NCBI RefSeq assembly: GCF_004342025.1
Contig: NZ_SLWN01000002.1
Coordinates: 372,001-436,000, forward strand
DNA: 64,000 bases
Direction of reading: 5' to 3'
Source: Kribbella steppae
GTDB lineage: Bacteria > Actinomycetota > Actinomycetes > Propionibacteriales > Kribbellaceae
The translations under genes and the position numbers were made by a program. The first letter of the stretch is position 1; each line of letters starts with the position of its first letter. The notes beneath the pieces are model-generated. The model was given only the letters and a program-made list of their open reading frames with translations, was not told the DNA's origin and did not search any database. This document shows positions 16,702-25,268 of the stretch, in pieces.

Positions 16702-18534
16702 ATGCAGCACGACGAAGCCCCAGGGACCGCACGGGCCGACTGGGACGCACGGATCGCGGTCCGCAGCGACGAGGAACGGGCCTTCGCGTTCCCGGATCTC
16801 GATCCGCCCAAGGAGGTCACCGCGGTCGGCGGGGCCGGACAGGTCACCATCGACTGGTCACCGGTGGACGGCGCAGTGGGTTACCTGATCCTGCGCGGGA
16901 CAGGTGACCACGGCCCGCTCGAGCCGGTCGACCACCACAGCGGTGACGTCCTGTCGGTCCCGGCGCCGCCGTACGTCGACACCACGTGCACCCCGGGGAC
17001 GACGTACCGGTACGCCGTCGCGAGCGTTCCCGAGGTGACCGTGGCCGGCCGAGCGAGTGCTGCTGTCACCGCGGTGCCGCTCGTTGCCGATGGCACGCTT
17101 CCGGTGGTATCGGTGACCGTCGATGCGGTTGCCGAGGGCACCGAGCTGCCGACGCCGTGGGTGCCGATGGTCGGCAGCGAACGGCTCAGTCAACTGCTCT
17201 GCACCGATCGCAGCGGCGGCCGGGAGATCGGTGCCGAGCTGGAGCAGGCGCTGCGGCGGATGCACGACGAGATCGGGGTCCGGACGGTCCGGGCGCACGC
17301 GATCTTCCACGACGACACCCGGGTCTACACCGAGATCGACGGCGAACCGACGTACGACTTCTCCGTCGTCGACACGATCTACGACAAGCTGCTCGCGATC
17401 GGGCTGCGGCCGGTGGTCGAGCTCGGGTTCATGCCGCGCGATCTGGCCAGTGACCCGTCGAAGACCGTGTTCGCGTACGGCGCGATCATCTCGCCACCCA
17501 AGTCGTACGAGCGGTGGCACGACCTGGTCCGCGCACTGGTGCGGCATCTCGTCGAGAAGTACGGCCTCGACGAGGTGCTCACCTGGGACTTCGAGGTCTG
17601 GAACGAGGCCAACCTGGAGGTGTTCTGGTCCGGCACCAAGGCCGAGTGGCTCCACCTGTACGACGCGACCGCGGCGGCAGTGAAGTCGGTCGACGCACGA
17701 CTCGCGATCGGCGGACCGTCATCGGCCGCGGCCGGCTGGGTCGACGACCTGCTGGCGCACGCGGCCTCGAACGGGACACCGGTGGACTTCGTCACGACCC
17801 ACACGTACGGAAGTCCGCCGCTGGACGTCCGCGCCTCGCTGGATCGGCATGGGTTCAGTGATGCGCGGATCCTGTGGACCGAGTGGGGTGTGACGCCGAC
17901 GCACTTCAACCCGATCAACGACTCGGTGTTCTCCGGCGTGTTCCTGCTCCGCGGGATGCGGTCGGCGGCCGGTCGGGTGGACGCACTTGCCTACTGGGTC
18001 GCGTCGGACCACTTCGAGGAGCTGGGCCGCCCGCCGCGGTTCCTGCACGGCGGTTTCGGCCTGCAGACCGTGGGTGGGCTGGCTAAACCGCGGTACCACG
18101 CGATGAGTCTGCTGAGCCGGCTCGGTCCGGTCGAGCTGCCGGTGACGCTGACCGGTGACGGTGGCGGGAGTCTGGTGGAGGCATGGGCGTCCCGTGATCG
18201 CGACCGGATCGCCGTATTGCTGTGGAATCTGACCCTCGACCAGACCAAGTCCGACGGTGCACCGGAACTGTCCAGGACGGTCCACGTCGAGCTGCCCGGT
18301 GTGGATCCGTCCTGGCAGGCCACAGCCACCACTCTCGGCATCGGAGTCGGGGATGTCTCGGCGGCCGCCGCCGAGCTCGGGATCGGCGACTGGCCGACCG
18401 ATGAGCAGCTGAGCGAGTTGGCCGAACGCAGCCGGATGGTCAGTACTCCGCTGGAGTGGAACGGGTCAGCACTCGACCTGACTTTGCCGATGCCTTCCGC
18501 GGTCTTGGTCGAGCTTCGACCGCCTCGAGATTGA
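16702..18534 (+). CDS. GH39-like glycosidase with N-terminal Fn3-type domain
   Basis: A 610-residue protein. Residues 35-128 look like a fibronectin type III module (VTIDWSPVDGAVGYLILRG). The rest is a clan GH-A barrel of the GH39 beta-xylosidase type: the acid/base is E302 in FEVWNEAN and the likely nucleophile is E394 in ILWTEWG. A C-terminal beta domain follows. There is no signal peptide, so it should be cytoplasmic and act on imported oligosaccharides, although Fn3 modules are usually found in secreted enzymes. Its 3' end overlaps the convergent fadR-type gene by 95 bases. Confidence 0.78.
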   Translation: MQHDEAPGTARADWDARIAVRSDEERAFAFPDLDPPKEVTAVGGAGQVTIDWSPVDGAVGYLILRGTGDHGPLEPVDHHSGDVLSVPAPPYVDTTCTPGTTYRYAVASVPEVTVAGRASAAVTAVPLVADGTLPVVSVTVDAVAEGTELPTPWVPMVGSERLSQLLCTDRSGGREIGAELEQALRRMHDEIGVRTVRAHAIFHDDTRVYTEIDGEPTYDFSVVDTIYDKLLAIGLRPVVELGFMPRDLASDPSKTVFAYGAIISPPKSYERWHDLVRALVRHLVEKYGLDEVLTWDFEVWNEANLEVFWSGTKAEWLHLYDATAAAVKSVDARLAIGGPSSAAAGWVDDLLAHAASNGTPVDFVTTHTYGSPPLDVRASLDRHGFSDARILWTEWGVTPTHFNPINDSVFSGVFLLRGMRSAAGRVDALAYWVASDHFEELGRPPRFLHGGFGLQTVGGLAKPRYHAMSLLSRLGPVELPVTLTGDGGGSLVEAWASRDRDRIAVLLWNLTLDQTKSDGAPELSRTVHVELPGVDPSWQATATTLGIGVGDVSAAAAELGIGDWPTDEQLSELAERSRMVSTPLEWNGSALDLTLPMPSAVLVELRPPRD

Positions 18535-19201
18535 CCGCTTCCTGGATCCAGCGTTCGACGCCGGCGATGTGCACCGTCGCCCAGGACCTGGCCACCTCCG
18601 GCTCGCGCCCCTCGATCGCGTCGAGGATCGCCCGGTGTTCGGCCAGCGTCCGGGCGACGGCGTCGTTCTGGGTCAGGCCGCGCCAGATCCGGGCCCGGTA
18701 GGTCGGCTGGCGCAGGCTGTCGATGATCGAGGCGAGTGCGCGGTTGCCGCTGCCGATCGCGAGCAGCCGGTGGAACTCCACGTCACTGGCGAGCAGGTCC
18801 TCCACCGACGGCTCCGGGCCGAGCTCGTCGAGCAGCTTGCGCAAGGTGGCGATGTCCGCGTCCGCCATCCGCAGTGCGGCCCGGGCAGCCGCGGCCGGCT
18901 CGAGGATCCGCCGTACCTCGAAGAACTCCAGCACGGACGCGTCCTGGTGCAGGTCGAGGACGAACCCCATCGTCTCCATCAGCAGCGCCGGATCGAGACT
19001 CGTCACGAACGTGCCGTCACCCTGGCGGACCTCGAGCACCCGGATCAGCGCGAGCGCCTTGACCGCCTCGCGCAGCGAGCTCCGGGACAGGCCGAGGCGC
19101 GCGGCCAGATCCGGCTCACGCGGCAGCCGATCGCCGGGCCGCAGCTCGCCGGTCACGATCATCTGCTTGATACGGTCGATCGCCTCGTCGGTGACCCGCA
19201 C
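18440..19201 (-). CDS. FadR-subfamily GntR regulator
   Basis: A 253-residue regulator with an N-terminal winged helix (LPREPDLAARLGLSRSSLREAVKALALIRV) and a C-terminal FCD domain with the metal-ligand pattern DVEFHRLLA and later histidines. The GTG at 19201 is chosen since AGGAGG lies 5 bases before it on the minus strand; an ATG at 19231 would place that ribosome binding site inside the gene. It is divergent from the fucose-type ABC operon and is its likely regulator. Its end overlaps the GH39 gene by 95 bases. Confidence 0.88.
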   Translation of the reverse strand: MRVTDEAIDRIKQMIVTGELRPGDRLPREPDLAARLGLSRSSLREAVKALALIRVLEVRQGDGTFVTSLDPALLMETMGFVLDLHQDASVLEFFEVRRILEPAAAARAALRMADADIATLRKLLDELGPEPSVEDLLASDVEFHRLLAIGSGNRALASIIDSLRQPTYRARIWRGLTQNDAVARTLAEHRAILDAIEGREPEVARSWATVHIAGVERWIQEAVNLEAVEARPRPRKASAKSGRVLTRSTPAEY

Positions 19202-19227
19202 GCACACCTCCTGACCTGACGGTGGAA

Positions 19228-19259
19228 ACATCCGACGTCAGCGTCGCACACATCGGATG
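19228..19259. promoter_or_regulatory. Inverted repeat beside the fadR-type gene
   Basis: Arms ACATCCGA and TCGGATGT, separated by about 17 bases, lie just upstream of the GntR/FadR start. A further ATCGGATG occurs at 19349-19356 downstream of the divergent promoter. These may be additional regulator contacts or a fold in the regulator leader. Confidence 0.4.
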
Positions 19260-19311
19260 TCTGGGCGAGTTCTCCACGCTCAGCATTGGGTTTCGACCCT
19301 GAAATAAGGAC

Positions 19312-19349
19312 ATGAACTGTTGACTCATGTCAAGTGTTCATCATATAGA
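19312..19349 (+). promoter_or_regulatory. Promoter overlapped by a 30-bp operator dyad
   Basis: A promoter with -35 TTGACT (19320-19325), an 18-base spacer and -10 TATAGA (19344-19349) drives the fucose-type operon. An imperfect dyad with 13-base arms, ATGAACTGTTGAC (19312-19324) and GTCAAGTGTTCAT (19329-19341), 11 of 13 paired around TCAT, covers the -35 and most of the spacer. A regulator bound here would exclude RNA polymerase. The neighbouring FadR-type protein is the obvious candidate. Confidence 0.7.
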
Positions 19350-19398
19350 TCGGATGAATCACTTCGAACTCGAGGTACCAGTTCCCCTGGAGGTCAGG

Positions 19399-20673
19399 AT
19401 GTACCGAACACCAGCGCGAGCCCGCCGCTGGGCGATCGCCACTTTGTCGGCCCTCGCGCTGACGGCCGTGGCCGCGTGTGGGGGCAACGACGGCAGCGGT
19501 GGCGCCGACAGCTCAGGATCCGCCGACAAGGCCGACCTGACCTGGTCGTTCTGGGTCGGCGGCACCGAGGACCAGGCTGCCTGGCAGAAGGTCGCCGACC
19601 AGGCGACCACCGATCACCCCGGCATCACCGTCAAGCTCCAGGGCACCGACTGGAACAACTACTGGGCCAAGATCGGCACCCTGCTGGCCGGCGGCAAGGC
19701 GCCCTGCATCATCGGCATGCAGAGCCTGCGGACCGCGTCGTACGCGAGCGCGATGCTGCCGCTGGACGACCTGATGAGCAAGTACGGCCTGAAGGCCGAG
19801 GACTTCGACAAGCCGATCATGGACGGCCTCAAGGTGGACGGGAAGCAGATCGCGATCCCATACGACTCCGGCCCGATGGTGATCTTCTACAACCGCGACC
19901 TGTTCAAGGCCGCCGGTGTGGCCGAGCCGAAGCCGGGCTGGACGATGGACGAGTTCCAGGCGGCCGCGAAGAAGCTCACCGCCGCCGGGCGCAGCGGCCT
20001 GGTGACGACACCCGGCGACCTGGGTGTCACGTCCTGGGTGCGGACACTGACCGGCGCGGAACCGCTCGCCGACGGCAAGCTGAACCTCACCGACCAGAAG
20101 TTCGTCGACGGATTCTCCGAGTACGCCGACTTCGTCAAGACCGACAAGATCGCGCCGCCGGTGCCGGGTGGCAACCCCGACTTCGAGACCCAGCAGTTCG
20201 TCGCCGGCAAGGCGGCGATGCAGCTGAACGGGCCGTGGTCGCTGATCGACACCAAGGGCAAGGTCAAGTTCAAGCTCGGTATCGCGCCGATCCCGGCCGG
20301 TCCCGACGGCTCCAAGACGTACACCGCCGGTTCGGGCTTCGGCATCTCCCGGTCCTGCAAGACGCCGGACGCCGCCTTCCAGGCGATCATGTCGATGACC
20401 GGTGAGAAGCCGCTGACCACGCTGGCCGCTGCCGGCCGGGCCTACCCGGCCCGGATCGCCGCGCACCCGGCCTGGTTCACCGCGGCGGGGATCGACGGTG
20501 CGAAGGAGACGATCGACTACGCCTCGGAGAACTCGATCCCGCTGGTCACCTCGAAGAACTGGGTCCAGGTGGCTGACCTGCTCAACCGGTTCGGGACCCA
20601 GGCGATGAACGGTGAGATCCCACCGGAGCAGGCGCTGAAGACCATCCAGGACCAGGCGGGCGCTGGGTCCTGA
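19399..20673 (+). CDS. ABC sugar-binding lipoprotein
   Basis: A 424-residue family-1 solute-binding protein. The signal peptide ends in VAAC with lipidated C27, then a Gly/Ser linker. Fold landmarks are LTWSFWVGG, IPYDSGPMVIFYNRD and AAMQLNGPWSLI. The ATG at 19399 is preferred: GGAGG lies ahead and a good signal peptide follows. An upstream ATG at 19327 lies inside the operator and ahead of the -10 box. Its partners are the two permeases and the fucosidase downstream, so a fucosylated oligosaccharide is the probable ligand. Confidence 0.88.
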   Translation: MYRTPARARRWAIATLSALALTAVAACGGNDGSGGADSSGSADKADLTWSFWVGGTEDQAAWQKVADQATTDHPGITVKLQGTDWNNYWAKIGTLLAGGKAPCIIGMQSLRTASYASAMLPLDDLMSKYGLKAEDFDKPIMDGLKVDGKQIAIPYDSGPMVIFYNRDLFKAAGVAEPKPGWTMDEFQAAAKKLTAAGRSGLVTTPGDLGVTSWVRTLTGAEPLADGKLNLTDQKFVDGFSEYADFVKTDKIAPPVPGGNPDFETQQFVAGKAAMQLNGPWSLIDTKGKVKFKLGIAPIPAGPDGSKTYTAGSGFGISRSCKTPDAAFQAIMSMTGEKPLTTLAAAGRAYPARIAAHPAWFTAAGIDGAKETIDYASENSIPLVTSKNWVQVADLLNRFGTQAMNGEIPPEQALKTIQDQAGAGS

Positions 20674-20712
20674 TGGCTGTGCTTTTGGCCGGGCCTTCGG
20701 CGCCGGCAGGGT

Positions 20713-20797
20713 CATGGGGCCTTGGCTCCCGGCCTTCCCTCGTCACTCCAGTCGCTCCGCTCCCTGCGCTCCTCAGTCCAGGCCGGGAGGCCCCATG
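20713..20797 (+). promoter_or_regulatory. Hairpin sequestering the permease start codon
   Basis: Arm 1 is CATGGGGC plus CTCCCGGCCT (20713-20720 and 20726-20735). Arm 2 is AGGCCGGGAG plus GCCCCATG (20780-20797). All 18 pairs match, with one 5-base bulge. The loop is about 44 bases. Arm 2 contains the ribosome binding site GGGAGG and the ATG of the permease gene at 20795. The fold could limit permease translation relative to the binding protein, or protect the 3' end of the binding-protein mRNA. Confidence 0.65.
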
Positions 20798-21742
20798 ACC
20801 ATCAACACCACTACCGTCGCCCCTCCAGGGCGCGTCCCGCCGGGTAGCAGCCCGGCGGGGCGGCGGCCCGCGCTGCGACGGGACGGCCGGTACGCCGGGC
20901 TCTTCCTGGCCCCGAGCCTGGTCGGGCTGGCCTTGTTCACGCTGTTCCCGACCGCGATGGCCCTCGGGATCAGCCTGTTCGACTGGCCGGTGTTCGGCGA
21001 ACGCACGTTCCTCGGCATCGACAACTACACGCAGCTGCTGAACGACCCGGTGTTCCGCCGGGTGGTGTTCAACACCGCGCTGTTCGTGGTGCTGTACGTA
21101 CCGCTGAACGTGGTCATCTCGCTCGGGCTCGCGGTCTGGCTGGGACCGAAGATCAAGGGCCGGCAGGCGTTCCGGGTGCTGTTCTTCATCCCGGTGATGA
21201 CGCCGATGGTGGCCAACGTGATGGTCTGGCGCCTGCTGTTCCAGCCCGGCGGCCTGATCGACACCACGATGCAGAGCTGGTTCGGCGTGACCGCGCCGAA
21301 CTTCCTCGGGTCGTCGAACTGGGCGATGCTGTCGATCGTGGCGATGTCGGTCTGGCAGGGCTTCGGCTACAACTTCCTGGTCTTCTCCGCCGCCCTCGAC
21401 CAGGTGCCGCAGTCGCAACTGGAGTCGGCGCAGATCGACGGCGCCGGACCGCTCCAGCGGTTCCGGTACGTCACCTGGCCGATGATCACCCCGTCGATCT
21501 TCTTCGCCACCACGATGACGCTGATCACCTCGTTCCAGGTGTTCGCCCAGCCGTTCATCCTGACCCAGGGCGGTCCGGGGGTGTCCACCCAGACCATCGT
21601 CATGTTCGTCTACAACCAGGGCTGGCAGTTCCTCACCATGGGACTCGCGTCGGCCGCGGGCTGGGTGCTGTTCGTGATCATCATGGGCATCACCGCGATC
21701 CAGTTCCTCGGCCAGAAGCGGTGGGTGCACTATGACGTCTGA
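20795..21742 (+). CDS. ABC sugar permease (MalF-like)
   Basis: A 315-residue permease with a 40-residue Pro/Arg-rich cytoplasmic N-terminus, six helices and the EAA loop ESAQIDGAGPLQRFRYVTWP. The ATG at 20795 follows GGGAGG directly; an in-frame ATG at 20714 is in the opposite arm of the intergenic hairpin and lacks a ribosome binding site. Its end overlaps the next permease by 11 bases. Confidence 0.88.
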   Translation: MTINTTTVAPPGRVPPGSSPAGRRPALRRDGRYAGLFLAPSLVGLALFTLFPTAMALGISLFDWPVFGERTFLGIDNYTQLLNDPVFRRVVFNTALFVVLYVPLNVVISLGLAVWLGPKIKGRQAFRVLFFIPVMTPMVANVMVWRLLFQPGGLIDTTMQSWFGVTAPNFLGSSNWAMLSIVAMSVWQGFGYNFLVFSAALDQVPQSQLESAQIDGAGPLQRFRYVTWPMITPSIFFATTMTLITSFQVFAQPFILTQGGPGVSTQTIVMFVYNQGWQFLTMGLASAAGWVLFVIIMGITAIQFLGQKRWVHYDV

Positions 21743-22580
21743 TACCAGCAGCGCCGTCCGCAAGGTCCGCAGCGGCGTCTCGCACATCTTGCTGATCGTG
21801 GTCGGGATCGCCTTCCTCGTGCCCTTGCTGTACGCCGTCTCGACCTCGCTGAAACCGGCCGACGAGGTGTTCACGCCGACACCGGAGTGGATCGGCTCCG
21901 AGATCCGCTGGCAGAACTACGCCGACGCGTTCACCTTCGCGCCGTTCGGCCGCTACTTCCTCAACAGCCTGTTCGTCGCGATCGCCGGGACCCTGGTCGT
22001 CGTGGTCGCGTCCAGCTTGTCGGCGTACGCGTTCGCCCGGCTGAAGTTCAGGGGCCGTGAGCAACTGTTCGTGCTGTTCCTGGGCACGTTGATGGTGCCG
22101 CAGGAAGTGCTGATCGTGCCGATGTACTGGCTGATGCAGTCACTCGGCTGGGTGGACAGCTACTGGGCGCTGATCCTGCCCTGGGCGTTCACCGCCTTCG
22201 GCACCTTCCTGCTCCGGCAGTTCTTCCTGACGGTGCCGGTCGAACTGGAGGAAGCGGCCCGGGTGGACGGGTGCGGGCCGATCGGCTCGTTCCTGCGGAT
22301 CATGCTGCCGCTGGCCCGGCCGGCCATCGCCGTACTGACCGTGTTCACCTTCATCGCCTTCTGGGGCAGCTTCCTGTGGCCGCTGATCATCATCAACAGC
22401 GTCGCGGAGAAGGGCACGGTGCCGCTCGGCCTGGCCCAGTTCATCGGCCAGCAGGGCACTCAGTGGAACTTGATGATGGCGGCGTCCGTGATGGCGATGC
22501 TGCCGACCGTCCTGCTCGTCATCCTCCTGCAGAAACATCTCGTTCGCGGCCTCCTCGTCACGGGGCTGGGTGGCCGGTGA
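21732..22580 (+). CDS. ABC sugar permease (MalG-like)
   Basis: A 282-residue permease with six helices and the EAA loop EAARVDGCGPIGSFLRIMLP. It overlaps the MalF-like gene by 11 bases and forms the heterodimeric channel with it. The C-terminus RGLLVTGLGGR is standard for the family. As in the first cluster, the ATP-binding subunit must come from elsewhere. Confidence 0.9.
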   Translation: MTSDTSSAVRKVRSGVSHILLIVVGIAFLVPLLYAVSTSLKPADEVFTPTPEWIGSEIRWQNYADAFTFAPFGRYFLNSLFVAIAGTLVVVVASSLSAYAFARLKFRGREQLFVLFLGTLMVPQEVLIVPMYWLMQSLGWVDSYWALILPWAFTAFGTFLLRQFFLTVPVELEEAARVDGCGPIGSFLRIMLPLARPAIAVLTVFTFIAFWGSFLWPLIIINSVAEKGTVPLGLAQFIGQQGTQWNLMMAASVMAMLPTVLLVILLQKHLVRGLLVTGLGGR

Positions 22581-22608
22581 ATCTCTACTACTCCAAGGAG
22601 TTGCTGAC

Positions 22609-23901
22609 ATGACCGACGCGCCTCCAGCGTCCTCCGTCGAGAAGTTCCGCGACTGGCGGTTCGGCCTGTTCGTCCACTGGGGCCTGTACTCGCTGCCCGC
22701 CCGGCACGAGTGGGTGAAGAACCGCGAGCGGCTGACCGACGAGGACTACCAGCCGTACTTCGACCACTTCGAGCCCGATCTCTACGATCCGCGCAAGTGG
22801 GCCGCCGCGGCCCGTGAGGCCGGCATGAAGTACGCCGTACTGACGACGAAGCACCACGAAGGCTTCTGCCTGTGGGACTCCGAGGTGTCCGACTACACGG
22901 TCACGAAGACGGCGTGGGGCAAGGACCTGGTCGGGCCGTTCGTCGAGGCGTGCCGGGCCGAGGGGCTCGGCGTCGGGTTCTACCACTCGCTGATCGACTG
23001 GCACCACCCCGAGTTCCCGATCGACCTGGTCCACCCGCAGCGCGACGACGAGGAGGCCATCGCCAAGGCGGCCGGCCGGGACGTCCAGGTGTACGCCGAC
23101 TACCTGCACGCGCAGACCCGTGAGCTGCTGACGAACTACGGGCCGATCGACATCATGTGGTTCGACTTCTCGTATCCGGGCCGCACGTACCCCGACGGCC
23201 GCGACGGACACGGCAAGGGCCGGGACGACTGGCGGTCCGAGGAACTGATGGCGATGGTCCGGGAACTGCAGCCGGACATCCTGATCAACGACCGGCTGGA
23301 CATCCCGGGCGACTTCGTCACGCCGGAGCAGTATCAGCCAGACGGACCGATGATGCGCGACGGGCAGCCGGTGCTGTGGGAGGCCTGCCAGACACTCAAC
23401 GGCAGCTGGGGCTACGACCGCGACAACCTGGACTGGAAGTCGCCCGAGCTGCTGGTGAAGATGCTCATCGACTCGGTCTCCAAGGACGGCAACCTGCTGC
23501 TCAACGTCGGTCCGACCGGTCGAGGCGAGTTCGACCCGCGGGCGTTGGCCACGTTGTCCTCGATCGGTGAATGGTTCCGGCTGCACGAGCGGTCGGTGCG
23601 CGGCGCCCGTCCGAGCGAGTTCACCCCGCCGGGCGACAGCCGGTACACACAGAAGGGCGATCGGCTCTACCTGCACCTGTTCTCGTGGCCGATGGGCCAC
23701 GTGCACCTGCCCGGGCTGGCGGGGAAGGTGAAGTACGCGCAGTTGCTGAACGACGCGTCGGAGATCAAGCGGATCGTCAACGACCCGCACCAGACCGCGC
23801 AGAACACCACCATGGGTGGCGTCTCGTCCGACGTCCTGACCCTGAAACTCCCCATCCAGAAGCCCAACGCTCTGGTCCCGGTGATCGAGCTGTTCCTCTA
23901 G
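22609..23901 (+). CDS. Alpha-L-fucosidase (GH29)
   Basis: A 430-residue retaining fucosidase. It has the family N-terminus FGLFVHWGLYSLPARHEW near 18-35, the substrate His pair in TTKHHEGFCLWDS, and the nucleophile D186 in DIMWFDFSYPG. The family signature NGSWGYDRDN and LLLNVGPTGRGEF are also present. AGGAG before the ATG at 22609 sets the start; an earlier in-frame GTG at 22570 lies within the permease gene. There is no signal peptide, so it acts on imported fucosides. A strong hairpin follows the stop. Confidence 0.9.
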   Translation: MTDAPPASSVEKFRDWRFGLFVHWGLYSLPARHEWVKNRERLTDEDYQPYFDHFEPDLYDPRKWAAAAREAGMKYAVLTTKHHEGFCLWDSEVSDYTVTKTAWGKDLVGPFVEACRAEGLGVGFYHSLIDWHHPEFPIDLVHPQRDDEEAIAKAAGRDVQVYADYLHAQTRELLTNYGPIDIMWFDFSYPGRTYPDGRDGHGKGRDDWRSEELMAMVRELQPDILINDRLDIPGDFVTPEQYQPDGPMMRDGQPVLWEACQTLNGSWGYDRDNLDWKSPELLVKMLIDSVSKDGNLLLNVGPTGRGEFDPRALATLSSIGEWFRLHERSVRGARPSEFTPPGDSRYTQKGDRLYLHLFSWPMGHVHLPGLAGKVKYAQLLNDASEIKRIVNDPHQTAQNTTMGGVSSDVLTLKLPIQKPNALVPVIELFL

Positions 23902-23920
23902 ACGATCCGTCCGCGGTTGG

Positions 23921-23968
23921 CGAGCGGCCTGTCCCGGGGTCTCACCCCTCCCCCGGCCAGGCCGCTCG
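23921..23968. terminator. Bidirectional hairpin terminator
   Basis: Perfect 11-base arms CGAGCGGCCTG (23921-23931) and CAGGCCGCTCG (23958-23968), with further GC pairing in the loop. It lies between the convergent fucosidase and MaoC genes and can terminate both transcripts. Confidence 0.7.
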
Positions 23969-23997
23969 TCTGCGCCCGACCCGCTCTGGCGACGGGG

Positions 23998-24507
23998 TCA
24001 GTTGCGGTCGATGGGGGTGGGGCGGCCGGGTTGCTCGCCGCCGCGGGCCTCGAGGTAGCTGTTCTTCGGGACCATCACCTTGCGGCGGAACAGGCAGACG
24101 ACGGTGCCGTCCTGCTTGTAGCCCTTGGTCTCGACGTACACCACGCCGCGGTCGTCCTTGGACTTCGACTCCCACTTGTCCAGCACCACGGTCTCGCCGT
24201 AGATGGTGTCGCCGTGGAAGGTCGGGGCGACGTGCCGCAGCGACTCGATCTCCAGGTTGGCGATCGCCTTGCCACTCACGTCCGGTACCGACATCCCGAG
24301 CAGGATCGAGTAGATGTAGTTGCCCACCACAACGTTCTTGCCGAACTGGGTGGTCTCCATCGCGTAGTTCGTGTCCAGGTGCAGCGGGTGGTGGTTCATG
24401 GTGAGCAGGCAGAACAGGTGGTCGTCGTACTCGGTCACCGTCTTGCCCGGCCAGTGCTTGTAGACCGCCCCGACCTCGAACTCCTCGTAGCTACGCCCGA
24501 ACTGCAT
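23998..24507 (-). CDS. MaoC-family hotdog dehydratase (mesaconyl-CoA hydratase-like)
   Basis: A 169-residue single-hotdog hydratase. The MaoC active-site Asp-His pair lies in the segment MNHHPLHLDTNYA near residues 37-49, followed by NYIYSILLGMS and LRHVAPTFHGDTIYGE. The sequence closely resembles the small MaoC protein I recall next to ethylmalonyl-CoA pathway genes in Streptomyces, where it may hydrate mesaconyl-C1-CoA. The matching dehydrogenase (27656) and CoA-ester lyase (31912) lie on the same strand within 9 kb, but not in one operon. The exact substrate is inferred. Confidence 0.75.
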   Translation of the reverse strand: MQFGRSYEEFEVGAVYKHWPGKTVTEYDDHLFCLLTMNHHPLHLDTNYAMETTQFGKNVVVGNYIYSILLGMSVPDVSGKAIANLEIESLRHVAPTFHGDTIYGETVVLDKWESKSKDDRGVVYVETKGYKQDGTVVCLFRRKVMVPKNSYLEARGGEQPGRPTPIDRN

Positions 24508-24635
24508 CTTTCGGCTCCTTATCGGTGTCCCCGCAGCCCATGGTGCCGAATCCGGACGTGACTGTGCAGTAGCCCGCGCGTGGCCTACCTCTCAACCGGG
24601 CGAGACCTTCGTCACCCGGTGCATCCGGTACGGCG

Positions 24636-25193
24636 TCAGTCGTGCGGCTGCTGGAACGGGGTCTGCTGCTGGACGGGCCGTTGGGCCGGCTGCTCGGGGA
24701 TCCGCGGGTTGACCTCACCCTTGAGGGCGAGCTTGGCCAGGTGATTGCGGGCCTCCTCGGCGTACTTGAAGTCGCACAGTACGTCGTACGTCGTCGCGAC
24801 CACCGCGGTCCGGGAGGTGAAGTCACGCCGGCCGGCCGACTGCGCGTAGCCGAGGCCGCCGAAGACCAGGCCGAAGAAGGCACCGAGGACCACACCGGTC
24901 AGCACCGCGGCGATCCAGTTGCCGGTGGTGAACAGGCCGAGCAGCAGACCCACGAACAGACCGAACCACGCACCGCTGGCCAGGCCGGCGGTCAGCGCCT
25001 TGCCCCAGGTGAGCCGACCGGTGATCTTCTCCACCTGGCGGAGGTTGTTGCCGACGATGGTCGTGTGCTCGACCGGGAACTTCTCGTCCGAGAGATAGTC
25101 GACAGCGCGCTGCGCCTCCCGGTAGGTGTCATAGGTCCCGATTGTCAGGCCGCTCGGCCGGGGGTCCATCGAGGGCATGCCCTGCGTGGTCAT
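24636..25193 (-). CDS. General stress protein, YflT/GSP17M-like
   Basis: A 185-residue protein. The N-terminal half has the general stress protein 17M-like fold (TIGTYDTYREAQRAVDYLSD near 17-36). A central glycine-rich hydrophobic hairpin spans residues 70-115, and the tail is Gln/Pro-rich. In actinobacteria such proteins are membrane-associated with an unknown role, often stress-induced. It is divergent from the corA gene. Function beyond the family label is not predictable. Confidence 0.75.
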   Translation of the reverse strand: MTTQGMPSMDPRPSGLTIGTYDTYREAQRAVDYLSDEKFPVEHTTIVGNNLRQVEKITGRLTWGKALTAGLASGAWFGLFVGLLLGLFTTGNWIAAVLTGVVLGAFFGLVFGGLGYAQSAGRRDFTSRTAVVATTYDVLCDFKYAEEARNHLAKLALKGEVNPRIPEQPAQRPVQQQTPFQQPHD

Positions 25194-25268
25194 CGTCGTT
25201 CCTCTCCACGTGCTTCCACCCCCATCATTGCTGACGGCTGGTTACCGCGCCTTGATAGCCTCGCCGTG

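Noticed and set aside
19327..19398. Upstream start at 19327 for the binding-protein gene
   Set aside because: The ATG lies inside the operator and ahead of the predicted -10 box, and the extra 24 residues would spoil the lipoprotein signal peptide.
20714..20794. Upstream start at 20714 for the permease gene
   Set aside because: It has no ribosome binding site and lies in the opposite arm of the hairpin. GGGAGG directly precedes the ATG at 20795.
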